Shown here in pieces: positions 26,483 through 36,074 of a stretch of 64,000 nt of DNA. Numbering within the stretch: position 1 is the stretch's first letter; every line of letters starts with the position of its first letter. A program made the translations under genes and the position numbers. Source of the DNA: Sphingomonas sp. HMP9 (GTDB lineage: Bacteria; Pseudomonadota; Alphaproteobacteria; Sphingomonadales; Sphingomonadaceae); contig NZ_AP022673.1 in the NCBI RefSeq assembly GCF_013374115.1, forward strand, positions 524,501-588,500, read 5' to 3'. The notes under the pieces were generated by a model, which was given only the letters and a program-made list of their open reading frames with translations, made no database searches and was not told the DNA's origin.

Positions 26483-28129
26483 TCAGATCGCATCGTAACT
26501 AAATAGCCACATTGACGAGGCCTGCCTGCTCGCTTTGTCGCCGGTGCTTTGAAACCGGCCGACTGCGGTATATCTGGCGCCGTCCTTGAGTGAACCGGAC
26601 GGCATCAGGGGTGCGAGGCGCGGTGCGACATAAAACACGAGGTCGTGGCCATCGTCGGTGGTCATGCTGACCGCCGCGTAACCAAGCTTTCCACCCAGAA
26701 GCCGTTCGTTCGCCTGGCCGTATCCGGTCGGTGATTTGAGACTCGTAATGCGGCCCGTGACCCGGACTAGATTGCCGTTCGGCTGGTCGGTCGCGGCGCT
26801 GAACGGCCGCTTTGTCCGCATCCGCTCGGCTTTAATTCTAGTATAATGATCGAGCAGCTGGCCGAGGCTCTGGTAACCGATCGTCCAATTGCTTCGCTCG
26901 GCCCAGAACAAGGTTCCGTCGAACACGGTGAACAGCGCGTCGGTCCAGCCGGCGCATCCATCGGCATCCTCGCAATTGGGCCATGCCGCATCGATCCATC
27001 GCACGAGCTGCGTGTTTGGATCCGAAAATTCCGCTTCCTTGGCAAGACCAGGCCCGAACGCTACCGCGGCCTGATGTTGCCGCGGCGCGACGACCGCGAC
27101 CGCGCCGTTGCCGACATCGAGTTTGCCGATCCGCAACTGCCGCATCATCGCCCAGGCATAGTCGTTCGCGGAAAGCCCCTTCAGGTCGTCGACCACCAGG
27201 ATGCTCATTTCGACGCCCGAATCCTTGGCGAGGCGATACAGCCGCTGCTCCATCGTTTTCATACGCGCTGGATCGAGCCGTCCGGTCTCGTCTACGATGA
27301 AGCGGCCGTATTTGAAGGGTATCGATCCGGGTGCCGGTAACAGGCGGGCAGGGACCGAGGCGTTGACGACCGCCGGCGTTGTAGCGGCCAGAGGCGCTGT
27401 CGGTCCTTGCGCGATCGGGCCTGCCGAGGCACCGCCGGGCGCGGCAGGCGCTTTCCTGCCCGCACACTCGAGACCGCCCGATTGCGTGCAGGATTGTCGC
27501 CACCCTTGCTGGATCGCGTCGGCGCGCTGATCCTTTGCCGGATGGGTCGGCGAGCCGTGGCTGCTGCCGACCGTTAGGATCATCCGCTGCGCCTCGGCGA
27601 GCGGCGCGCCCATCTTCTGCAAGACGTACCCGCTGAACTTGTCGGCTTCCAATTCGATTTCCGGGCGACTGCCCCCGGGCACGATCGTGTGCCCGGACAG
27701 ATGGTGCGCGATCTCGTGCGCCATGATGCTGATCGGACCCCAAGGGCTGCCGCCGACCTGCGCCTCGGCAGCCTTCATGAACGCAGGGTTGAAGGCGATG
27801 ACGCGCCGCGGCACCCGTTTGTCGTCCAGCATGATGACTGCGGCGGCGTTCGGCACCGGTCCGGACACGACGACAAAATTAGCGGGGAGGCCGGTATAGC
27901 CCATGATGCGCGTGACGGCGCTGGCGCAATCCTGCGGCGCGCCGCCGGTCAGCGAGGCGGCATCCGCCTCGACCGGTTTGCCGTCATAGGAACAGGCCTG
28001 AAGCGTCGACGCGATCGCCTCGACCTTGGCCGCGCTGGACACCGTCTTGCTCGTGTCGTCCGCCTTGCCGCATCCGCTTGTCAGGAGGGCCGCCAGCGCA
28101 CTCATTGATGCCAGATGCAGGGTCCGCAT
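26483..28129 (-). CDS. Lipoprotein with zinc-metallopeptidase and TPM domains
   Basis: 548 residues. The signal peptide ends in a lipobox (LLTSGCGK), so Cys20 is probably lipidated and the protein faces the periplasm. A gluzincin-like zinc motif HEIAHH lies near residue 140 with a downstream ELEADKFSG that would supply the third ligand. After an Ala/Pro-rich linker (about 225-265) comes a TPM domain (DETGRLDPARMKTMEQRLY, SGVEMSILVVDDLKG, GNGAVAVVAPRQHQAAVAFG). The last 100 residues look like a small beta domain (VRVTGRITSL, DGHDLVFYV). A single-chain protease-TPM fusion is unusual. It follows the DUF3667 gene by 15 bp. Confidence 0.82.
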   Translation of the reverse strand: MRTLHLASMSALAALLTSGCGKADDTSKTVSSAAKVEAIASTLQACSYDGKPVEADAASLTGGAPQDCASAVTRIMGYTGLPANFVVVSGPVPNAAAVIMLDDKRVPRRVIAFNPAFMKAAEAQVGGSPWGPISIMAHEIAHHLSGHTIVPGGSRPEIELEADKFSGYVLQKMGAPLAEAQRMILTVGSSHGSPTHPAKDQRADAIQQGWRQSCTQSGGLECAGRKAPAAPGGASAGPIAQGPTAPLAATTPAVVNASVPARLLPAPGSIPFKYGRFIVDETGRLDPARMKTMEQRLYRLAKDSGVEMSILVVDDLKGLSANDYAWAMMRQLRIGKLDVGNGAVAVVAPRQHQAAVAFGPGLAKEAEFSDPNTQLVRWIDAAWPNCEDADGCAGWTDALFTVFDGTLFWAERSNWTIGYQSLGQLLDHYTRIKAERMRTKRPFSAATDQPNGNLVRVTGRITSLKSPTGYGQANERLLGGKLGYAAVSMTTDDGHDLVFYVAPRLAPLMPSGSLKDGARYTAVGRFQSTGDKASRQASSMWLFSYDAI

Positions 28130-28144
28130 GTCACCGTCTCCTCG

Positions 28145-28987
28145 TCAGCGGCTTACCAGCCACAGGATCGCCCATGCGTAGATGCGCAGCAGCGTCCAGT
28201 TGATCGCGGCGACCATGATGCCGGCTAAAACCAGCCTTGGCCAGTCGGTCCGCCATGACAGGAGGAAGAACTGCCGATAGGCCACCACGACGATCAACGT
28301 CTTGAGAATGGGCACATAGATCTGCGACGCCGCCTTGTGCGTCAGTATGAAGGCCGGATCACGCCAGATCAGCGTCGGCAACATGTTGACGCTAATGAAC
28401 GCCAACACGATCGACTGACAGTAGATCGCCAGCACCGTCACTTCGATCAGATTATAACCAAGCCGGCGCCGGAACACGATCGCTGCCGCGGTGACGATGG
28501 CGACGATGCCCAGCGAGAAGCTCCAGTTTGAGTAGGCGAGCACCTGGGCGGCCATGCGCTTGACGACCCCATCGCGATCGACGCCCGCATAGACGCCGAA
28601 ATACTGATTGGTCGCGAGCATCAGGACCAGGACGGCGACGGTCGCCACGAGCAGCTTCAGCGGGTGCATCCACGTCGTGCGCCGACCCATCACATATTCC
28701 CTGGCGACCGTACCGGGCGTGACGATCAGCTTGCCGAGCGTCCGCGCCGCCGGCAGTTCGAACAGGCGGAGCCTATCCCAGGTTTCCCTGCGGATATCGT
28801 GCCAAACGAACCGCTTCGCGGCTTTCTGCCCGCACCCACTGCAATACGCGGTTGTCATCGGCGTAGCGCAATTGCCGCACGTTGGTTGCTCGAACCAGTC
28901 ATTGGAAACCGGAACGTCGGGAAGGGAAGAAGGGCTCTGCTTGTTCGGACCCAAGGCATCGGCAATTATGCGGCGGGCATCCAGCAT
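28145..28987 (-). CDS. DUF3667 membrane protein with zinc ribbon
   Basis: 280 residues. A four-Cys zinc ribbon near residues 38-55 (CGNCATPMTTAYCSGCGQK) is followed by the conserved DIRRETWDRL and TLGKLIVTPGTVAREYVMG, then about four to five transmembrane segments. This is the DUF3667 layout, of unknown function. GGGGAGG lies 4 nt before the ATG, which decides the start; the frame upstream is non-family. The gene is transcribed just ahead of the metallopeptidase lipoprotein and the pair probably act together in the envelope. Confidence 0.85.
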   Translation of the reverse strand: MLDARRIIADALGPNKQSPSSLPDVPVSNDWFEQPTCGNCATPMTTAYCSGCGQKAAKRFVWHDIRRETWDRLRLFELPAARTLGKLIVTPGTVAREYVMGRRTTWMHPLKLLVATVAVLVLMLATNQYFGVYAGVDRDGVVKRMAAQVLAYSNWSFSLGIVAIVTAAAIVFRRRLGYNLIEVTVLAIYCQSIVLAFISVNMLPTLIWRDPAFILTHKAASQIYVPILKTLIVVVAYRQFFLLSWRTDWPRLVLAGIMVAAINWTLLRIYAWAILWLVSR

Positions 28988-29635
28988 CTTACCTCCCCAC
29001 GTTGCTCTGCTTCGGCTTAGCATGGGACCGATAGACGGTGGAACAGCGCTCATTGTCCACTGTGTCCGGCGAACGGGTTCCTCTTCGAAGCAGCCCGACG
29101 GAGGTCGGCCAATTAAGGCCGAGCACGCGAGATGAACAAAGGTCCGTACCTGAAAAGAGTCGAACAGCCGCGGAGTGACCACTTGTGGGTCTGATTGGCA
29201 GCCGTAGGGCACGGGCGCGTTTGCCCAATGTCCGTCGTTCATTCTACTATATGTATCGAATTTAGCCGCCCGGACGATTTCCGTTTTCCCATGTCCTGCA
29301 GGCAATTGCGGGAAAACTAAATCGGGAACAGATTTCGGGAAAGCGGCTCTTCCAGCGGCTGTGACAACAACATCACGCTCCGCTTTCCCGTTCACCCTTC
29401 GTTTTCGGGAATGGCTAAAACGCCCACACCCAGACGTTCCCACGCGCTCTTCCCATTCCCTATTTCCGACATCCCTTCATGTCGCGGGGTCAGGACTATT
29501 TGCAGCACCTTCCGGTAGCCTCAATGTTTGAAGTTAGGCGGCATCCTTCGTCATTTGTGAAGCCCCGCTTTGACATCTCGACCGGGTACCAGATATGTTA
29601 AACTTCCTGCCCTAGTTCGAGATCGGAGAGATGCA
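28988..29635. other. Intergenic stretch rich in GGGAA/TTCCC words
   Basis: No credible gene in either strand over about 650 bp. A weak dispersed-repeat copy lies at 29131-29195. Between 29285 and 29460 the pentamer GGGAA or its complement TTCCC occurs nine times (for example ATTTCGGGAAAGC, GTTTTCGGGAATG). This is far above expectation and might mark protein-binding sites or a relic of another replicon. Confidence 0.4.
29131..29195 (+). repeat. Dispersed intergenic repeat, copy E (degenerate)
   Basis: GATGAACAAAGGTCCG, then about 30 nt later GACCACTTGTGGGTCT. The middle CCGAAGTTGG block of the other copies is not conserved here, so this is the weakest copy. Confidence 0.35.
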
Positions 29636-30763
29636 GTGCGGATGGATAGGCGAGTCTTCCTGACCGCTACTGTGGCGGTGTTGGCAGAACCCGCGTGCGC
29701 GTCGGCAGCATTGCCGCCCTATCGTATCCCTATCACTCTGACCGACACCCGCGTGCTCGTGGATTGTATGATCGGTGCCAACGGTCCGTACAGCTTTGTG
29801 TTTGATACCGGCGGCACAATTGGACTCATTGAGCTGAAGTTTGCAAAGCAATTAAGGCTCAAACAGCTTGGCAGCAGCATACTGGGCTTGAGACAAGGTA
29901 GAAAAGCCTACCCGATCTTTGTCGTCCCTGACCTTACTTTCGGCAATCAGTTCCGGCAGCCAATTTCGACCATCGCAGGCGTCGAAACGGTCAACTTCGG
30001 GGAAGGTGCGGTCGGATCAATTGCGGCTGGAGCCCTTACTGCGGCGGACTGCGAGCTAGATTTTGACGCGAAGGAATGGCGCATCTACCGTGATGGAAGC
30101 CCCGATCGCAGCGGCTGGACCCAGTTCCAAAAGGGCATATTTCATTTCGGCAACAAGAATGGATCAGCCTTCATTGCCGCCGAAGCGACCTTAAACGGTC
30201 ACTCGTTTCGGTTTGGACTGGATACGGGCATGCCTTCCACGATGAGGATTTACCGGAAGACCGCAGAAAAGGCAGGCCTTTGGGATGCGCCACGATGGTC
30301 GCCGACGGCCCCGGGCGGAAAAGGTCGAATGACGCGCGGTGAACTGAACTTGGCTGGTGAAAAGCTTCCCCGGGTAATCGTTACCATCATCGACAATCCG
30401 GAGTGGGATGTATTTCCTAACGGGGTCATCGGTCTACCTATCTTGCGTCGGTTCAACCTTGCGACCGTTGCCAAAGACGAACTGCTGTTCTTGCGACGCA
30501 ACGGGATTGAAGCTTCACCCGAACGCTACAATCGCGCCGGGATGTGGATCGATCGTGCCGGAGTCGACGCTAGGATTGGTGTGGTAGGACCAGGCAGCCC
30601 GGCGGATAAAGCAGGATTAAAAACAGGTGATCTCTTGTTAGGTGTTCAGTTCACAAAACTTATCCAAGAGATGTTTGGGCCCGTTGGCCACGAGATCGCT
30701 TTGACCGTCAAGCAATCTGGCGCCAGCCGCGACATTAAGCTTCGCCTCGAAGATTACCTATGA
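29636..30763 (+). CDS. Retropepsin-like aspartic protease with C-terminal PDZ domain
   Basis: 375 residues. A signal sequence with paired arginines (MDRRVFLTATVAVLAEPACA) precedes two aspartic-protease half-domains, each with its DTG: FDTGGTIGLIE near residue 60 and GLDTGMPSTM near 200. A PDZ-like domain closes the protein (GVVGPGSPADKAGLKTGDLL). Proteins of this kind are predicted periplasmic proteases with unknown substrates. The GTG at 29636 has GGAGAG five bases upstream; ATG 29642 in frame is the alternative. The coding sequence has noticeably lower GC and less biased codons than neighbours, which hints at transfer. Confidence 0.82.
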   Translation: MRMDRRVFLTATVAVLAEPACASAALPPYRIPITLTDTRVLVDCMIGANGPYSFVFDTGGTIGLIELKFAKQLRLKQLGSSILGLRQGRKAYPIFVVPDLTFGNQFRQPISTIAGVETVNFGEGAVGSIAAGALTAADCELDFDAKEWRIYRDGSPDRSGWTQFQKGIFHFGNKNGSAFIAAEATLNGHSFRFGLDTGMPSTMRIYRKTAEKAGLWDAPRWSPTAPGGKGRMTRGELNLAGEKLPRVIVTIIDNPEWDVFPNGVIGLPILRRFNLATVAKDELLFLRRNGIEASPERYNRAGMWIDRAGVDARIGVVGPGSPADKAGLKTGDLLLGVQFTKLIQEMFGPVGHEIALTVKQSGASRDIKLRLEDYL

Positions 30764-31553
30764 TTCTGGGCCCGTCGCGCTTCTAGCTAGGCCGTTAGAT
30801 TGAACGAGGTGTCACTAAGTGTTGCTTACGCTTCCAAAGCGGCCCGATCGCTTTCCTTCCAAACCCGGACATTCCCGAAATTCGATCCTTTTGGAGAAAT
30901 TTGGCGTGCCTTTGGGCGGGGGGAATGGGTACGGCAAGAGCCCCGCCTCGAGACGAACGAAGGGCCGAAGTTGGAGAGCGGCAATCACCCCGCGAACGCC
31001 GACTCTGGGTCGAGCGCCGAGCCAGCAGAGTGTCAACGGTATCTATCGGCGGATGGCGCTGAGTGCGACCCATTCGGGGCTGGTCCAGATGCCGATCGCC
31101 AAGGTTGAAAAGGCAGTGAGGGCACGATTGAGACACTCGCCAAGTGCAGGAATCACGCAAAATCTGTTTCGGCCAGGGAGGCCGGTCTCGGGATTGCGCA
31201 GGCGCTGTGCTAGTCTTCTCCTCTCATAGCGCTGCGCTTTGTGCGGAAGCTCGCAGATAGAAAAAATCGCGGCGCGCGTACTCTCCCGGATCAGGAGCTG
31301 AAGGCGCGGGACCGACGGCCGCGTGGGCATGTGGTCGGCTTGGCAACGTAGTAACGTGTCTTAATGCCTATCGTCGATTATCACCAGCGATCGATTTGAA
31401 TATCTACTATGTAATCATCAATCGGGTTCTCGCCGGATTTTTTAAATCATATTCCGGAAAACGGAGGCAACATTCAAAATGGATGTTTTGATATGAGGGT
31501 TTTATTTACGATTTAAAGAAATATCAAGCGGCGTTGTGATAGGCTCTGTTGCC
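30764..31553. other. Intergenic region with repeat B and AT-rich promoter zone
   Basis: No gene I can support over about 790 bp. Repeat copy B sits at 30953-31013. From about 31360 to 31530 the sequence becomes AT-rich (for example TTTTTTAAATCATATT) and probably contains the promoter of the split cyclic-di-GMP gene. A minus-strand 95-codon frame at 31043-31330 shows no domain. Confidence 0.45.
30953..31013 (+). repeat. Dispersed intergenic repeat, copy B
   Basis: ACGAACGAAGGGCCGAAGTT, then GG, a 27-nt spacer and GACTCTGGGTCGAGC. Same block order as copies A, C and D. Confidence 0.55.
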
Positions 31554-31851
31554 ATGGGCCTTTCCAAAACCAATCCATATCATGAAGGCGATGACACAGT
31601 AACCGTACTGCTTCATCTTCAGAACGCCATTTTAAAAATGATTGCCAAGGGTGCCGGGCTTGCACCAACGTGTACCACGCTGTGTACAGAAGTAGAGCGG
31701 ATCCTCCCGGCTGTAATCTGTTCGGTTCTAGCGGTCGATTTGGCAGGCCTGCTTCATCCACTCGCCGGGCCAAGCCTACCGGAAGCATATTCCCAAGCCT
31801 TGGATGGCCTGTCCGTAGGCCCGTTAGCCGGCTCCTGCGGCACCGCGGCGT
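31554..31851 (+). pseudogene. 5' fragment of GAF-GGDEF-EAL gene (interrupted)
   Basis: The frame MGLSKTNPYHEGDDTVTVLL continues to the GAF-domain segment LSVGPLAGSCGTAA and is then cut by the IS256 element. The next residues of the same GAF domain (YLKTDITVVDIETDARW) resume at 36997. Without the insertion and one copy of its 9-bp target duplication the two parts join in frame as 626 residues (632 if the GTG at 31536 is used). Only the N-terminal half of the GAF sensor is left on this side, so the fragment alone is not functional. Confidence 0.88.
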
Positions 31852-31882
31852 GAGCTATGCCGGAATTTGGGTGACGAGGCGA

Positions 31883-32318
31883 TCAGGCGGCGCGGGTTGA
31901 TTGGCCGTCGACGACTTCGGTGCCGTCACGGAATGTGACACCAGCGACGACTTTGGGCAACTGGTTCTCGCCCTTCAGCCGGCGCCATTTCCTGGACGCG
32001 GCGATGACGAGTTTGAAGACCATGAGGCGTGCCGTCTTTGGTGACAGCGCGCCCTTGGTACGCACCGTCCTGTGGCGCACGGTCGCGAACACGCTCTCGA
32101 TCGGGTTCGACGTCCGCAGATGGTCCCAGTGCTCGGCGGGGAAGTCGAAGAAGGTGAGCAGCCTCTCGCGATCCTTGGTCAGGCATTCGACGGCCTTGGT
32201 GTATTTCGCGCTATATTTCTCGACAAAGACGGCGATCGCCTTCTCCGCCGCTGCGCGCTCAGGCGCGCTATATATCTCGCGCAGGTCAGCTTTTATTGCA
32301 GGCTGCACCGACTTGGGC
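31883..32318 (-). pseudogene. IS256-type transposase, C-terminal part
   Basis: About 145 residues: PKSVQPAIKADLREIYSAPE, LLTFFDFPAEHWDHLRTSNP, then IESVFATVRHRTVRTKG, the conserved C-terminal catalytic region of Mutator-type transposases (the DDE Glu lies in this SNPIES-type segment). The N-terminal part is at 36075-36890. Joining the halves through the 34818-34834 sliver restores one open frame of 422 codons, so the gene was intact when the second and third elements landed. Confidence 0.9.
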
Positions 32319-32435
32319 ACCTTGTGTTGATTTCCACTGAGAGCTGACCCGGAGAAGGCATAAATTTCCACCGAGAAGTGACCCGTGTCTCAACCTCACC
32401 CCGGCAGGCTGTCGGGGGATCAAGGAGTGATAGAC

Positions 32436-33959
32436 ATGGCGTTACTGAGCGTGATCCGGCGCTGGGCATTCCGGGACGGGATGTCGATCAGGGAGATAAC
32501 CCGACGTACGGGGCTGTCGCGTAACACGATCCGCAAATACCTGCGGTCGGACGCGGTGGAGCCGAAGTTCGAAGTGGTCGACCGGCCGAGCAAGTTGGAT
32601 CCGTTCGCCGACCGGCTATCGGGATGGTTGAAGACGGAAGCTGGCAAATCGCGCAAGCAACGGCGTACGGGCAAGCAGATCCATACCGACCTGGTCGTGC
32701 TGGGCTATGACGGGTCCTACAGTCGGGTAGCGGCCTTCATCCGGGCGTGGAAGGCCGACCGTCAGGTCCAGGAGCAGACGACGGGCCGGGGCACGTTCGT
32801 GCCGCTGGTGTTCATGCCCGGCGAAGCCTTTCAATTCGACTGGAGCGAGGACTGGGCCATCCTGGGCGGCGAACGGGTGAAGCTGCAGGCAGCGCACACC
32901 AAGCTGTCGCACAGCCGGGCGTTCATCGTGCGAGCGTATCCGCTCCAGACCCACGAGATGCTGTTCGATGCGCACCAGCATGCCTTTCGGGTGCTGGGCG
33001 GAGTGCCGCGGCGCGGGATCTACGACAACATGAAGACCGCGGTCGACCGTATCGGCACGGGCAAGGCGCGGCAGGTCAACGCGCGGTTCGCGGCGATGAC
33101 GAGCCACTATTTGTTCGAACCCGAATTCTGCAATCCGGCATCGGGCTGGGAGAAAGGTCAGGTTGAGAAGAACGTCCAGGATGCGCGTCGCCGGCTGTGG
33201 CAGCGACTGCCCGAACTTTCCGACATTGCTGCGCTCAACGCATGGCTGGAAGAGCAGTGTATCGCACAGTGGGCACAGATTCCGCACGGCAACCTTCCCG
33301 GCACCGTTGCCGAGGTATGGGCGCAAGAAGTGGCGGACCTGATGAAACCGGGGCGCCCGTTTGATGGCTTCGTCGAACATACCAAGCGGGTATCGCCGAC
33401 CTGCCTCGTGCATTTCGACCGCAACCGTTACAGCGTCCCGGCTTCCTTCGCGAACCGGCCGGTGAGCCTGCGGATCTACCCTGAGCGCATCGTCGTGGTC
33501 GCGGAAGGGCGCAGGGTGTGCGAGCACGCCCGGGTGATCGACCGGGCGCACAGCTCGCCAGGACGGACTATCTACGACTGGCGCCATTATCTGGCGGTGG
33601 TTCAGCGCAAGCCGGGTGCCATGCGAAATGGTGCGCCCTTTACCGAATTGCCCGACGCCTTTCGGAAATTGCGCGAGCGATTGCTCAAGCACGCGGGCGG
33701 CGACCGGGAGATGGTCGATATCCTGGCACTGGTGCTCCAGCACGACGAACAAGCGGTGCTGTGCGCGGTCGAACTAGCGCTCGAGGCCGGCGTCGCCACT
33801 AAAACCCACATTCTCAACATCCTGCATCGGCTGGTCGATGGCAAGACCGCCAGCGTCACGCCCATCGATGCCCCACAGGCGCTCGTCCTGCGACGTGAAC
33901 CCCAAGCCGATGTCGGCCGCTACGACACGCTTATGAAGGAGGTGCGCCATGCGTCATGA
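32436..33959 (+). CDS. istA: IS21 transposase IstA
   Basis: 507 residues: helix-turn-helix ([20 protein letters not shown]), a DDE integrase core with [10 protein letters not shown] (first Asp), [13 protein letters not shown] (second Asp) and [19 protein letters not shown] (Glu), and the C-terminal beta-barrel ([18 protein letters not shown]). It cuts and joins the element's ends. AAGGAG lies 9 nt before ATG 32436; an in-frame ATG at 32385 lies within the terminal region and is less likely. The end overlaps istB by 11 bp. Looks intact. Confidence 0.95.
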   Translation: MALLSVIRRWAFRDGMSIREITRRTGLSRNTIRKYLRSDAVEPKFEVVDRPSKLDPFADRLSGWLKTEAGKSRKQRRTGKQIHTDLVVLGYDGSYSRVAAFIRAWKADRQVQEQTTGRGTFVPLVFMPGEAFQFDWSEDWAILGGERVKLQAAHTKLSHSRAFIVRAYPLQTHEMLFDAHQHAFRVLGGVPRRGIYDNMKTAVDRIGTGKARQVNARFAAMTSHYLFEPEFCNPASGWEKGQVEKNVQDARRRLWQRLPELSDIAALNAWLEEQCIAQWAQIPHGNLPGTVAEVWAQEVADLMKPGRPFDGFVEHTKRVSPTCLVHFDRNRYSVPASFANRPVSLRIYPERIVVVAEGRRVCEHARVIDRAHSSPGRTIYDWRHYLAVVQRKPGAMRNGAPFTELPDAFRKLRERLLKHAGGDREMVDILALVLQHDEQAVLCAVELALEAGVATKTHILNILHRLVDGKTASVTPIDAPQALVLRREPQADVGRYDTLMKEVRHAS

Positions 33960-34728
33960 TCCCGCCAGCGCCGCGGTCGTTGTCATGCTGCGCGATCTTC
34001 GCATGTACGGCATGGCCCAGGCCGTAGGCGACCTCATCGAACAAGGCGCGCCTGCCTTCGATGCGGCCGTTCCCATCCTGTCTCAGCTGCTCAAGGCCGA
34101 GATGGCGGAGCGCGAAGTCAGATCCATCGCCTACCAGATCAAGGCTGCAAAGCTGCCGGCGTACAAGGATCTGACCGGCTTCGATTTTACCTCCGCCGAA
34201 GTCGACGAGACCATGGTTCGCCAACTCCATCAGGGCGATTTCATCGACGGCGCCGATAACGTCGTCCTGATTGGTGGCCCCGGCACCGGCAAGACGCACA
34301 TCGCTACCGCGCTCGCTGTGCAGGCCATCGAGCACCGGCGCCGGAAGGTCCGGTTTTTTGCCACCGTCGACCTGGTCAACGCGCTCGAGCAGGAGAAAGC
34401 CATGAACAAGGCCGGGCAGCTCGCCGAGCGCCTGCTTCGCCTCGATCTCGTCGTCCTCGACGAGCTGGGCTACCTGCCGTTCAGTTCCTCGGGCGGCGCC
34501 ATGCTGTTCCACCTGCTCAGCAAACTCTACGAGCAGACCAGCGTCATCATCACCACGAACCTCAGCTTCAGCGAATGGGCCGGCGTCTTCGGCGACGCCA
34601 AGATGACAACCGCGCTCCTCGACCGCCTTACCCACCATTGCCACATCGTCGAGACCGGCAACGACAGCTTCCGGTTCCGCGTCCGGTCCGAGGCCGACAA
34701 ACCGAAAAAGGACAAAGCCTCACCTTGA
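33949..34728 (+). CDS. istB: IS21 helper ATPase IstB
   Basis: 259 residues of the AAA+ DnaA/DnaC-like family. Walker A is [14 protein letters not shown], Walker B is [14 protein letters not shown], and [14 protein letters not shown] is the conserved C-terminal segment. It acts with IstA in target selection and strand transfer. The start overlaps the istA stop by 11 bp. Looks intact. Confidence 0.96.
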   Translation: MRHDPASAAVVVMLRDLRMYGMAQAVGDLIEQGAPAFDAAVPILSQLLKAEMAEREVRSIAYQIKAAKLPAYKDLTGFDFTSAEVDETMVRQLHQGDFIDGADNVVLIGGPGTGKTHIATALAVQAIEHRRRKVRFFATVDLVNALEQEKAMNKAGQLAERLLRLDLVVLDELGYLPFSSSGGAMLFHLLSKLYEQTSVIITTNLSFSEWAGVFGDAKMTTALLDRLTHHCHIVETGNDSFRFRVRSEADKPKKDKASP

Positions 34729-34868
34729 CCCGCAACCCCGCGGGCATGACATGAACCCTTCGACGCGGGTCACTTCTCGATGAAAACTCCGGGTCAACTC
34801 TCAGTGAAAATCAACACACCTTGTTCAGTACGTTTGGACTTGCCCCGATAAAGTGGAGAGGCATTTGC

Positions 34869-35729
34869 TCAGCGTGACGCAGTTCGTTCGAACTGGGCGG
34901 GGCTGATGTAGTCGAGCGCGGAGTGGCGCCGGACGGGGTTGTAGAAGCCGTCGATATAGCGGGCAATGGCCTGTGCGGCTTCGTCGCGGGTATAGAAGAC
35001 GGTGCGCCAGACGAGCTCGGATTTGATCGTCTTGAAGAACGTCTCGACCATCGCATTATCGTAGCAATTTCCCTTTCCCGACATGGAGATACGGATGCCG
35101 TGGCGGCGCAGCTCGGCCTGGTAATCCACCGAACAATATTGACTGCCGCGGTCCGAGTGATGGATGAGCCCTTCAGGCGGACGCCGCATGACGAGGGCCT
35201 TGCGCAGCGCGGCGAGCGCCAGATCACGGTGCAGCCGGTCGCCGACGGCCCAACCGATCACACGTCGGGAGAAGAGGTCGATGACCACGGCCAGATAGAG
35301 CCATCCCTCCCGCGTCCAGACATACGAGATGTCCACGCCCCACTTCTGGTTGGGTGCCGTTGCAGTAAAATCCTGGTCGATGATATTCGGTGCGATCGGC
35401 CAGCTGTGCTCGCTGTCGGTCGTTCGTTTGAACCGGCGTTTCTGCCGGCCCCGTAGGCCGTTCTCACGCATCAGTCGCGCCGTGCGCCTGCGTCCGATGG
35501 CGAAGCCATCATCCTGCAACTCGCGTGTCATACGCGGGCTGCCATAGGTGCCGTTCGACAGCGCGAACGCAGAACGGACATGCGCCAGCATCACCATATC
35601 GTCGCGTTGACGCCGACTGGCAGGTCGATCTTTCCACGCGAAATAGCCGCTCGGGCTGATGCCGAGCACTTGGCAAAGGCGGTGTACGGGGAAATCCTTC
35701 TTCGCCTGATCGACGAGCGCGAACCTCAT
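34869..35729 (-). CDS. IS3-family transposase OrfB (DDE integrase)
   Basis: 286 residues. HTH_21-like start (HRLCQVLGISPSGYFAWKDR), then the rve core: WGVDISYVWTREGWLYLAVV (first Asp), HHSDRGSQYCS (second Asp) and CYDNAMVETFFKTIKSELV (Glu). The C-terminus is FYNPVRRHSALDYISPAQFE. The ATG overlaps the orfA stop (ATGA). IS3 elements usually make an OrfAB fusion by frameshifting; overlap-coupled translation is the alternative here. Looks intact. Confidence 0.95.
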   Translation of the reverse strand: MRFALVDQAKKDFPVHRLCQVLGISPSGYFAWKDRPASRRQRDDMVMLAHVRSAFALSNGTYGSPRMTRELQDDGFAIGRRRTARLMRENGLRGRQKRRFKRTTDSEHSWPIAPNIIDQDFTATAPNQKWGVDISYVWTREGWLYLAVVIDLFSRRVIGWAVGDRLHRDLALAALRKALVMRRPPEGLIHHSDRGSQYCSVDYQAELRRHGIRISMSGKGNCYDNAMVETFFKTIKSELVWRTVFYTRDEAAQAIARYIDGFYNPVRRHSALDYISPAQFERTASR

Positions 35730-36028
35730 CGACTTCCCTCCCGGGCGAAAAAAGCGGTCGCCCGCTTCAGTATGTCGCGCTCTTGTCGGAGGATCTCGTT
35801 CTCCCGCCGAAGGTGCTTCAACTCGGCAGCCATATCTGCCTGCGGCGCCTCGCCGGGCATCTCCATCAATCGATCACGACGACGGCCGATCCAGCGTACC
35901 AGCGTAGACAGGCCAACGCCCAGATCCTCCGCCACCGCACGCTGCGTACGCCCGCTGGTCGCCACCAGCCGGACCGCCTCGTCCTCGAATTCCTTCGTAA
36001 ATCGTCGCTGCTTCGTCATCGAGTTCAC
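35726..36028 (-). CDS. IS3-family transposase OrfA
   Basis: 100 residues: a helix-turn-helix (FTKEFEDEAVRLVATSGRTQ, RAVAEDLGVGLSTLVRW) and a leucine-zipper segment (AELKHLRRENEILRQERDIL) used for dimerisation. It binds the element's ends. It overlaps orfB by 4 bp. Confidence 0.94.
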   Translation of the reverse strand: MNSMTKQRRFTKEFEDEAVRLVATSGRTQRAVAEDLGVGLSTLVRWIGRRRDRLMEMPGEAPQADMAAELKHLRRENEILRQERDILKRATAFFAREGSR

Positions 36029-36074
36029 CTTTCATCTCAGGAAAACTCTCCACTTTTCTGAAGCAAGTCCAGTT

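Larger units (their letters stand above)
32324..34817 (+). mobile_element. IS21-family insertion sequence
   Basis: 2494 bp. Ends GTGTTGATTTCCACTGAGAG and, inverted, GTGTTGATTTTCACTGAGAG, each followed by (C/T)TGACCCGG. A 5-bp target duplication ACCTT flanks it (32319-32323 and 34818-34822). It encodes complete istA and istB. A second internal copy of the end motif (GAGAAGTGACCCG near 32380 and inverted near 34770) fits the multiple-terminal-repeat layout of IS21. Confidence 0.95.
34835..36071 (-). mobile_element. IS3-family insertion sequence
   Basis: 1237 bp with terminal repeats beginning TGGACTTGC and containing AAAGTGGAGAG at each end. It is flanked by the 3-bp duplication GTT (34832-34834 and 36072-36074), the usual size for IS3. 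It carries orfA and orfB on the minus strand and landed 9 bp from the IS21 insertion within the IS256 transposase gene. Confidence 0.95.

Noticed and set aside
31043-31330. 95-codon minus-strand frame in the gene-free stretch
   Set aside because: No recognisable motif, signal or conserved start; overlaps a variable intergenic region.
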